From contig DCBH01000036.1 of the NCBI GenBank assembly GCA_002313415.1, positions 24,964 to 39,124 on the forward strand: a stretch of DNA of 14,161 nucleotides, read 5' to 3'. The translations under genes were made by a program, and so were the position numbers. Shown here one piece after another: positions 6,405-13,900 of this stretch. The notes under the pieces were generated by a model. It saw only the letters and a list, made by a program, of their open reading frames with translations, was not told where the DNA came from and made no database searches. Source of the DNA: Flavobacteriales bacterium UBA1112 (GTDB lineage Bacteria; Bacteroidota; Bacteroidia; Flavobacteriales_D; Sanyastnellaceae). The first letter of the stretch is position 1; every line of letters begins with the position of its first letter.

Positions 6405-6965
6405 ATGTCGACATTCTTCACCGAATTCTTAAGAAACCCCCGGCAAAATGCGAGCATCGTGCCGAGCGCTCCTGCTGCATGTGAGAAGATGTTTGAAGGG
6501 CTGGACATGCACGCCATGCAATATGTAGTTGAATTGGGGCCAGGGACGGGATGTTTCACGCGTGAAATGATGGTCCAGTTGCCCTCCACGGCGCAAGTAC
6601 TCGTGTTGGAAATCAACCCGACGTTTTGTCAAAAGCTGGAGGCGGAATATGGACACCGATTTCATGTCCGCCAAGAAAGTGCGCATCTCATGGATGAAGT
6701 GGTATCTAGCCTCGACTGGCCTCGGGTTGATTTGGTGGTTTCGGGACTGCCTTACACGCTTCCAGATGCCGTCATTTCCCCCTTATTTCAAAGCCTCAAA
6801 CGTCACACAGACCAGGGTGCCATTTACCGGTTCTTCACGTATGTCCCACCTCTGATGAAGCGGAAATACGAGTCCATGGGTTTTGACTTGACATTGGAAC
6901 ATGTCGTGGTCAAGAATGTGCCGCCCATGTGGATTTATTCGGCTCAAGCCCAATCAAATGGGTGA
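6405..6965 (+). CDS. SAM-dependent methyltransferase (PmtA/KsgA-like)
   Basis: A 186-residue class I Rossmann-fold methyltransferase. The N-terminus MSTFFTEFLRNPRQNASIVPSA matches the lead-in of phospholipid N-methyltransferases of the PmtA type and related proteins often annotated as rRNA adenine methyltransferase-like. Motif I is VVELGPGTGCFT (41-52), the acidic SAM-ribose region is VLEINPTF (67-74), and the motif IV position reads VVSGLPYTLP (111-120). A late NVPPMWIY (171-178) resembles a C-terminal segment of PmtA proteins. It lacks the C-terminal RNA-binding domain of true KsgA, and SGLPY replaces the NLPY type. Phosphatidylethanolamine or another lipid or small-molecule substrate is a guess. 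The frame is open to an ATG at 6315, but 6405 is chosen because homology begins there and a possible promoter lies between the two. It is divergent from hemA and ends just before a strong terminator. Confidence 0.8.
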   Translation: MSTFFTEFLRNPRQNASIVPSAPAACEKMFEGLDMHAMQYVVELGPGTGCFTREMMVQLPSTAQVLVLEINPTFCQKLEAEYGHRFHVRQESAHLMDEVVSSLDWPRVDLVVSGLPYTLPDAVISPLFQSLKRHTDQGAIYRFFTYVPPLMKRKYESMGFDLTLEHVVVKNVPPMWIYSAQAQSNG

Positions 6966-6980
6966 AACAATGGAATCAAA

Positions 6981-7004
6981 AAAAGCACCCAAACGGGTGC
7001 TTTT
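6981..7004. terminator. Bidirectional intrinsic terminator between methyltransferase gene and nrdA
   Basis: A perfect 10-bp stem (AAAAGCACCC pairing with GGGTGCTTTT) with a 4-nt AAAC loop lies in the 61-bp gap between two convergent genes. On the minus strand it ends in a run of seven T, a strong terminator 22 nt after the nrdA stop. On the plus strand the run is four T, 15 nt after the methyltransferase stop, so it should work both ways but better for nrdA. Confidence 0.88.
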
Positions 7005-7026
7005 CGAATTAAGGCTTTCACGACAT

Positions 7027-9420
7027 TCAGCCGCTGCACATTTCGCAGTCGGGGCCGTTGTCGATGCTGCACGCTTTCACCTGCTGCTCGTAAGTCATCT
7101 CCTCTGTTGAAGCTTGCTCAGCTTGTTCGACCTGCTCGCTTTGAGGTTGTGTCTTGTACTTTTTGTCCACGGTAAACTTGATCGCATCAGTGGCTGCCTT
7201 GGTACGTAGGTAATACATGCCCGTCTTCAAGCCCTTTTTCCATGCGTAAAAGTGCATGGAGGTGAGCTTTGAATTGGTTACGTTTTCCATGAAAATGTTG
7301 AGCGACTGGCTCTGACATATGTACGCTCCACGCTCTGCAGCCATGTCGAGGATGGCTCGCTGAGGAATCTCCCAAGCAGTGCGATACAACACTTTTAAAT
7401 TCTCAGGAATCTCGTCAATGTTTTGGATGGATCCATTGGCCGCAATCAAGCGGTTTTTCATGTCATCATCCCACAAGCCAAGTTTGGTGAGGTCTCGCAA
7501 AAGATGCTTGTTGACCACAATGAACTCCCCTGACAGGGTGCGCCGGGTGTAGATGTTGCTTGTGTAAGGCTCAAAGCACTCATTGTTTCCAAGGATTTGC
7601 GCTGTGGATGCGGTAGGCATGGGAGCCATAAGCAACGAGTTACGCATGCCGTGTTCCTTGATTTCTTCTTTGAGGATGTCCCATTCCCATCGATCAGATG
7701 GGGTGACATCCCACATGTCGAATTGGAGCTTGCCCTCGCTTGCTGGCGAGCCAGGGAAAGTCTCATAAGCACCCTCTTCTTTGGCCAAATCTTTGGATGC
7801 GGTGCATGCCGCGTAGTAAATGGTCTCAAAGACATCTTTGTTGAGTTGACGTGCTTCTTCGCTGTCGAAGGGAAAGCGCATCAAGATGAAGGCGTCGGCG
7901 AGCCCCTGCACCCCTAGCCCAATGGGACGGTGGCGCATGTTGGAGTTGCGCGCCTCCGGAATGGGATAATAGTTGCGGTCAATGACGCGGTTCAGGTTGC
8001 AGGTCACACGGTAAGTGACCTCGAACAACTTGTCGAAATCGAAAGTGCGGTCTTCCTTGACAAACTTGGGGATGGCAATTGAGGCGAGGTTGCATACCGC
8101 CACTTCGTCAGGCGAGGTGTACTCGATGATTTCGGTGCAGAGGTTGGAGGAGCGAATGGTACCTAAGTTTTGCTGGTTGGATTTGCCATTCGCAGCATCC
8201 TTGTAAAGCATGTAAGGAGTACCCGTTTCTACCTGACTTTCAAGAATTTTGAACCATAGATCTTGCGCCTTCATGGTCTTGCGACCTTTGCCCTCTTCTT
8301 CATATTTGGTGTAGAGAGCATCAAACTCAGCTCCCCAGCTATCTGCAAGACCCGGACACTCGTTGGGGCACATCAGCGTCCAGTCGCCGTTCTCCTCCAC
8401 ACGCTTCATGAACAAGTCAGGGGTCCAAAGGGCATAGAAGAGGTCTCTGGCTCGCTGCTCTTCTTTACCATGATTCTTCCGCAAGTCGAGGAAGTCAAAG
8501 ATGTCCGCGTGCCAGGGTTCAATGTACATGGCGAAGGATCCTTTCCGCTTTCCACCCCCCTGGTCGACATAGCGCGCGGTGTCATTGAAGACACGGAGCA
8601 TGGGGACAATACCATTGGATGTTCCGTTGGTTCCTTTGATGTAGGAGCCAGTAGCACGGATGTCGTGTATCGCAAGCCCAATGCCACCGGCATTCTGTGA
8701 GATTTTGGCACACTGCTTCAGTGTGTCGTAGATCCCGGTGATGCTGTCCTCTTTCATGGTGAGGAGAAAGCAACTCGACATCTGAGGCTTGGGCGTTCCC
8801 GCATTGAACAAGGTGGGAGTGGCATGTGTGAACCAGCCCTCACTCATCATGTTGTAGGTCTCGATGACGCTATCCATGTCGTCCTTGTGCATGCCTACCG
8901 CCACACGCATCAGCATTTGTTGTGGCCGCTCTGCGATTTCCCCGTCAATCCTCAGGAGGTAAGAGCGCTCAAGCGTCTTGAATCCAAAGAAATCGTAACT
9001 GAAATCACGATCGTAGAGGATGCTTGAATCGAGCAACTCTGCATTTTTTTGGATGATTTCCCACACGTCCTCTGCAATCAAACTCGCATTTTCACCAGTA
9101 ATTGGGTCGATGTAATCGTGCAAGTCCCGCATTGTTTCGGTGAACGACTTCTTGGTCGTTTTGTGGAGATTGCTTACCGCAATTCGACTCGCAAGCTGGG
9201 CATAGTCGGGATGGGTCACGGCGTTGGTGGCTGCAACTTCGGCTGCAAGGTTGTCGAGCTCGATGGTCGTCACGCCGTCGTAAACGCCTTCGATGACGCG
9301 CATTGCGACCCTCGCTGGGTCAACGGCCTTGTGCAAACCGTAGCAGAGTTTTTTTATCCGGGCCGTGATTTTGTCAAACTGAACGGGCTCACTGCGACCG
9401 TCGCGCTTCAATACATACAT
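7027..9420 (-). CDS. nrdA: Class Ia ribonucleoside-diphosphate reductase, alpha subunit (eukaryote-like)
   Basis: Large subunit of aerobic ribonucleotide reductase, which reduces NDPs to dNDPs in the cytosol together with NrdB. The 797-residue protein tracks human RRM1 almost residue for residue, from memory of that sequence. It has an N-terminal ATP-cone (1 to about 95, with Asp56 matching the position tied to dATP inhibition in the eukaryotic enzyme). Active-site residues are Cys217 and Cys443 (redox pair) and Asn426, Cys428 and Glu430 in NLCTE; Tyr736 and Tyr737 are the radical-transfer pair. After about residue 750 comes a Gln/Glu-rich linker ending in a flexible tail with Cys784, Cys792 and Cys795 (CEMC), which should re-reduce the active site. 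No residue is missing. It follows nrdB by 54 bp on the same strand and ends at the strong hairpin terminator. The ATG at 9420 gives the normal MYVLKRDGR start. Confidence 0.97.
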   Translation of the reverse strand: MYVLKRDGRSEPVQFDKITARIKKLCYGLHKAVDPARVAMRVIEGVYDGVTTIELDNLAAEVAATNAVTHPDYAQLASRIAVSNLHKTTKKSFTETMRDLHDYIDPITGENASLIAEDVWEIIQKNAELLDSSILYDRDFSYDFFGFKTLERSYLLRIDGEIAERPQQMLMRVAVGMHKDDMDSVIETYNMMSEGWFTHATPTLFNAGTPKPQMSSCFLLTMKEDSITGIYDTLKQCAKISQNAGGIGLAIHDIRATGSYIKGTNGTSNGIVPMLRVFNDTARYVDQGGGKRKGSFAMYIEPWHADIFDFLDLRKNHGKEEQRARDLFYALWTPDLFMKRVEENGDWTLMCPNECPGLADSWGAEFDALYTKYEEEGKGRKTMKAQDLWFKILESQVETGTPYMLYKDAANGKSNQQNLGTIRSSNLCTEIIEYTSPDEVAVCNLASIAIPKFVKEDRTFDFDKLFEVTYRVTCNLNRVIDRNYYPIPEARNSNMRHRPIGLGVQGLADAFILMRFPFDSEEARQLNKDVFETIYYAACTASKDLAKEEGAYETFPGSPASEGKLQFDMWDVTPSDRWEWDILKEEIKEHGMRNSLLMAPMPTASTAQILGNNECFEPYTSNIYTRRTLSGEFIVVNKHLLRDLTKLGLWDDDMKNRLIAANGSIQNIDEIPENLKVLYRTAWEIPQRAILDMAAERGAYICQSQSLNIFMENVTNSKLTSMHFYAWKKGLKTGMYYLRTKAATDAIKFTVDKKYKTQPQSEQVEQAEQASTEEMTYEQQVKACSIDNGPDCEMCSG

Positions 9421-9474
9421 GCAGGGGGAGAAAGAAGGTTTAAGAGGAGATGATGTGAATCGTGCAGAGAAAGA

Positions 9475-10536
9475 TTAGAAGTCAGCGTCTAAACTGAAGC
9501 TGTTGTCTTCCTCCGAAGCTTTGTTGAGAACGCCCGCTTTTTGGTACTCACCAACTCGTTTCTCGAAGAAGTTTGTCTTGCCTTGAAGGCTAATCATGTC
9601 CATGAAATCAAATGGATTCGTGACGTTGAATACCTTTTCGTTTCCGAGTTCCACGAGCAGGCGGTCCGCCACAAACTCGATGTACTGGCTCATGAGGTCC
9701 GCGTTCATTCCAATCAATCGCACGGGGAGTGCTTCACAAATGAATTCCTTCTCGATTTCGACTGCATCGAGGATGATTTTTGAGATGGTCTTCTTCGGAA
9801 GCTTATTGACAATGTGATCGTTGTAGAGCATGCACGCGAAGTCGCAGTGCATTCCTTCATCGCGGCTGATGAGCTCGTTGGAAAAACTCAAGCCAGGCAT
9901 GAGACCCCGCTTTTTGAGCCAAAAAATGGAGCAGAAACTTCCTGAGAAGAAGATGCCTTCAACCGCGGCGAAAGCCACAATGCGCTCGGCGAAGCTTCCA
10001 TTTTCAATCCATTCGAGGGCCCAGTTTGCTTTTTCTTTGACGCAATCGAGTGTCTCAATTGCGTTGAACAACTTGTTCTTCTCAGCTTTGTCTTTGATGT
10101 AGGTGTCGATCAACAGAGAATAGGTTTCGCTGTGGATGTTCTCCATCATGATTTGGAATCCATAAAAGAACTTGGCTTCCGTGTATTGCACTTCCGCAAC
10201 AAAATTTTCGGCGAGATTCTCATTCACAATGCCGTCTGAGGCGGCGAAAAAGGCGAGAATGTGCTTTACGAAGTAACGCTCGTCGTCATTGAGCTTGTCA
10301 TTCCAGTCCACGATGTCTGCGGCAAGGTCAATTTCTTCCGCAGTCCAAAAGCTGGCCTCAGATTTTTTGTAGAAGTTCCAAATGTCGTTGTGTTCAATTG
10401 GGAAGAGCACAAAGCGATTTGGGTTGTCCTCCAAAATGGGTTCAGTCACCGCCGTATTCTCCGGCAAAACCTCTTCGATGGAAGTCTGGGTTTGTTCAAC
10501 AATGTTTTCTGGGGCAGATTCGGTGTGGTTGTCCAT
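9475..10536 (-). CDS. nrdB: Class Ia ribonucleoside-diphosphate reductase, beta subunit (eukaryote-like)
   Basis: Small, radical-bearing subunit of ribonucleotide reductase: a ferritin-like helical protein with a diiron-tyrosyl radical cofactor that passes an electron hole to NrdA. The 353-residue sequence is strongly RRM2-like. By alignment with the mouse protein the metal ligands are Asp101 (SDGIVNEN), Glu132 and His135 (ENIHS), Glu193 (AVEGIFF), and Glu227 and His230 (RDEGMH). Tyr139 is the radical tyrosine, so it is not a tyrosine-less or Mn-only variant. The C-terminus SFSLDADF is the typical tail that docks into the alpha subunit. The first 38 or so residues are Glu/Asn/Thr-rich and probably disordered. 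nrdB is first in the operon and nrdA second. The leader holds an 18-bp palindrome. No NrdR box was recognised. Confidence 0.97.
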   Translation of the reverse strand: MDNHTESAPENIVEQTQTSIEEVLPENTAVTEPILEDNPNRFVLFPIEHNDIWNFYKKSEASFWTAEEIDLAADIVDWNDKLNDDERYFVKHILAFFAASDGIVNENLAENFVAEVQYTEAKFFYGFQIMMENIHSETYSLLIDTYIKDKAEKNKLFNAIETLDCVKEKANWALEWIENGSFAERIVAFAAVEGIFFSGSFCSIFWLKKRGLMPGLSFSNELISRDEGMHCDFACMLYNDHIVNKLPKKTISKIILDAVEIEKEFICEALPVRLIGMNADLMSQYIEFVADRLLVELGNEKVFNVTNPFDFMDMISLQGKTNFFEKRVGEYQKAGVLNKASEEDNSFSLDADF

Positions 10537-10553
10537 GAGGTCTAAAGTGTTGT

Positions 10554-10571
10554 CCTGATTTGAAAATCAGG
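10554..10571. promoter_or_regulatory. 18-bp palindrome in the nrdB leader
   Basis: CCTGATTTGAAAATCAGG is an inverted repeat with 8-bp arms around GA, ending 17 bp before the nrdB ATG. It could be an operator for a dimeric regulator or an mRNA hairpin (7-bp stem, 4-nt loop) near the translation start. It does not resemble the known NrdR box, and no T-run follows in the nrdB direction, so it is not an obvious terminator. Confidence 0.45.
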
Positions 10572-10680
10572 GGGGAGGATGTCGGTGCTGCAAGGTGAAA
10601 ATTTGCAGCCAAATAGGTTTTTGACGTATCGTAAAAAAGGGGTTGCGAACAAGACGAAAACATGCCGTCATGTCGCTCCC

Positions 10681-10713
10681 CAAAGAAACTTCTCATTGGC
10701 CTTAATTGGCAAA
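10681..10713 (-). promoter_or_regulatory. Possible nrdB promoter
   Basis: Read on the minus strand, TTTG (10710-10713) is followed by a 21-nt spacer and TTTCTTTG (10681-10688). This is one mismatch from the TAnnTTTG consensus with acceptable spacing. It would give a long leader of about 140 nt that includes the palindrome at 10554-10571. It is the best-matching two-part candidate found upstream of nrdB but is not certain. Confidence 0.33.
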
Positions 10714-10884
10714 CACTTTCCATTCACAATCGGGGTGAGTTCTTAACAATGGTTTTTGGCGTTCGGTGCAAAGCATTGATAAGCAGGTAAATATGGTGGT
10801 TTGGGGCCATCCAAAATACCCTCTTTGGGTGAGTTGTCGGGTTAAAATTGGCACGGTTTTATTCACAACGATTTTTGGTCAAGA

Positions 10885-10892
10885 GGGGGGGG
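10885..10892. repeat. G8 homopolymer tract upstream of secA
   Basis: Eight consecutive G lie between a TTTG (10874-10877) and the TACTTTTG element (10905-10912) that precedes secA. The spacing from TTTG to TACTTTTG is 27 nt, too long for the usual 19-21, and it would vary directly with tract length. Confidence 0.6.
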
Positions 10893-10904
10893 TGTTTGCC
10901 GTTG

Positions 10905-10912
10905 TACTTTTG
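10905..10912 (+). promoter_or_regulatory. -7 element (TACTTTTG) abutting the secA start codon
   Basis: TACTTTTG is a perfect TAnnTTTG match and ends 4 nt before the secA ATG at 10917, the same geometry as for the HMA-lipoprotein gene. Transcription would start at about the ATG, implying a leaderless mRNA. The nearest suitable TTTG is 27 nt upstream, across a G8 tract. Confidence 0.45.
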
Positions 10913-10916
10913 TGTC

Positions 10917-13900
10917 ATGCTTGCAAAGCTTTTCAAGGCCTTTGTTGGGGACAAGTCGGCCAATGACATCAAAGAGGTTCAACCGGTGGTCGATCGGATC
11001 AAAGAGATTGAACCTTCCTTGTTGGGTCTCAGCGCGGATGACTTGCGCGCCATGTCCGCGGAGCTCCGGACTCGTGTTCAAGGTCATGTGGCGGATGAAC
11101 TCGATCAGATTAAAAAATTGCAGGAAGAAGCGGCCTCCCTGCCGCTGACTCAATTGGATCAAAAGGAGGTGCTTTTCGAACAAGTTGACGACATTGAGAG
11201 CCTCATCAACGAACGTCTGGAGGAGATTCTGGCAGAAGTGATGCCTGAAGCCTTTGCCCTTGTCAAGGAGACGGCCCGACGATTTTCTGAGGAAGGTGCA
11301 GTTGAAGTCACAGCCACTGACATGGACAGAGACATTGCGGCAATTCGCGACCTCGTGACCATCGAAGGCGACAAAGCCTTTTGGCAGAAGTCATGGACTG
11401 CAGCGGGTTCATCCGTGACTTGGGATATGGTGCACTACGACGTGCAGTTGATTGGCGGTGTGGCGTTGCACCGAGGAAAAGCGGCTGAGATGCAAACGGG
11501 GGAGGGAAAAACGCTCGTGGCTACACTGCCCGTATTTTTAAATGCCCTCGCAGGTCGCGGTGTTCACGTCGTGACTGTCAACAATTACCTCGCGCGACGT
11601 GACGCCGAGTGGATGGGTCCCATTTATGAATTCCATGGATTGACAGTCGACTGCATCGACAAGCATCAGCCCAACAGTGAGGCCAGGCGCGAAGCATACA
11701 GGTGCGATGTGACATTTGGAACCAACAACGAGTTTGGTTTTGACTACCTGCGTGACAACATGGCCATGCGACCGGAACAGCTCGTGCAGCGCAAGCATCA
11801 CTTCGCCATCGTGGATGAAGTGGACTCTGTCCTGATTGATGAGGCCCGGACCCCGCTCATTATCAGCGGACCGACGCCCAAAGGGGATGAGCACGAATTT
11901 GACCAGCTCAAGCCCAAAGTGGTCAGCCTCGTTCAGGTGCAGCAAAAGGCCGCTCAAGGTTTCTTGGCTGAAGCGAAGAAGAAACTGGTGGACGGCGCGT
12001 CGAAGCAGGATGTGGAAGACGGAGGTCTGGCATTGTTTCGCGCATTCCGTGCCCTGCCAAAAAGCAAACCCCTTATCAAGTTCCTCAGTCAAGAGGGCAT
12101 GCGTCAGCAGCTCCTCAAAACCGAGGCCTATTACCTCGCGGACAACCAACGCGAGATGCACAAGGCTGATGAAGAGCTCTTTTTTGTCATCGACGAAAAG
12201 CAGAATCAAATCGAGCTCACTGAGAAAGGAATTGAGTACCTCGTCCGCAACATGGAGGACGACCACTTCTTTACGATGCCCGACCTCGCCACAGAACTCG
12301 TTGGCATTGACAGTGGTGAAGGCAGCGACGAGGACAAGCTTGAAAAAAAGCAAAATCTCATGCAGGACTACGGTGTCAAGAGCGCCCGAATCCACAGCAT
12401 GAATCAGCTCCTTAAAGCTTATGCGTTGTTCGAGAAAGACATCGAGTACGTGGTGATGGACAACAAGGTCAAAATCGTCGATGAGCAGACGGGGCGGATC
12501 ATGGAAGGTCGGAGATACAGCGACGGCTTACACCAAGCCATTGAGGCGAAAGAGGGTGTGAAGGTGGAAGCTGCCACGCAGACCTACGCCACGGTGACCC
12601 TTCAGAACTACTTCCGCATGTACCACAAACTGGCGGGCATGACCGGAACTGCGGAAACGGAGGCGGGAGAGTTTTGGGACATCTATGAATTGGACGTCAT
12701 GGTCATTCCGACCAACCGCCCTATTGCGCGAAAGGACATGGACGATCTCGTCTACAAAACCAAGCGCGAGAAACTCAATGCGGTCATTGAAGATGTCGTG
12801 GAATTGAGCAATGCCGGCCGCCCCGTGTTGGTGGGTACGACCACCGTCGAGATCAGCGAGTTGCTGTCGAAGATGCTTGGCATGCGCAAAATCAAGCACC
12901 AAGTCTTGAATGCCAAGATGCACCAGCGTGAGGCAGAAGTTGTCTCGGAAGCCGGCAAGCCAGGGACAGTGACGATTGCAACCAACATGGCTGGGCGCGG
13001 CACCGACATCAAGCTCTCCCAAGAAGTGAAGGATGCAGGGGGATTGGCCATCATCGGCACGGAGCGACACGACAGCCGACGCGTCGACCGGCAATTGCGC
13101 GGACGTTCAGGTCGCCAAGGAGATCCTGGTTCGAGCCAGTTTTACGTGAGTCTGGAAGATGACCTGATGAGGTTGTTTGGTTCGGAGCGCGTGAGTAAAA
13201 TGATGGACCGCATGGGTCACAAAGAGGGCGAGGTCATTCAAGCGGGGATGATTACCAAGAGCATTGAGCGGGCACAAAAGAAGGTTGAGGAGAACAATTT
13301 TGGCATCCGGAAACGTCTGCTCGAATACGACGATGTGATGAACGCCCAGCGCGAGGTCATTTACAAGCGCCGTCGCAACGCCCTTTACGGCGACCGCATC
13401 CGCACGGACATCGCCAACATGTTTTACGAGCTGGTTGAGTCGCATGTCTTGGCGACGCACCCGGTCAAGGATTTTGACGGATTCCGGATGGCGCTCCTCA
13501 CGGACTTCGGCATCGAGCCACCTTTCGACGCTGAGACCTTCAGCACCGGCAAGCCTGAGGACCTCGCGCACCAGACCTACTTGCGTGCCGAGCAACTGTA
13601 CCAAGCCAAGCTCGCCGACCTCGCTCAGCGTGCCCACCCAGTGATTCAACGTGTACACGACGACGAGAAAAACGACTTCAAAAACATCCTCGTGCCGTTC
13701 AGCGATGGCCGCAAGACCTTGCAAGTGGGTGCGGACATCGAACAAAGCGTGCTCACCGAAGGCAAGAGCGTGCTCGACACCCTTGAGAAGGCGGTTGTGC
13801 TTGCGATCATCGACCAGCACTGGAAAGAGCACCTTCGAGACATGGACGATCTGCGCAGCAACGTGCAGCACGCCCGTTTCGAGCAGAAGGATCCGCTCCT

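Larger units (their letters stand above)
10537..10916. other. 380-bp intergenic region between divergent nrdB and secA
   Basis: No convincing gene is seen on either strand. It holds a palindrome close to nrdB, a possible nrdB promoter at 10681-10713, a G8 tract and a -7 element next to secA. Four short words also occur twice: AATTGGCA (10704, 10846), ATTCACAA (10722, 10861), GGGTGAGTT (10733, 10827) and TTTTTGG (10753, 10872). No tRNA or clear structured RNA was recognised. The region must contain the promoters of both transcription units. Confidence 0.6.

Noticed and set aside
10537..10916. Search for an NrdR box or tRNA in the nrdB/secA gap
   Set aside because: No pair of sites like the known NrdR consensus and no cloverleaf-like arms were seen; a profile search would be needed to be certain.
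11538..12395. 285-residue open frame on the minus strand opposite secA
   Set aside because: It is antisense to the conserved SecA motor domains, gives a composition typical of shadow translation and has no recognisable motif; the SecA frame is certain.
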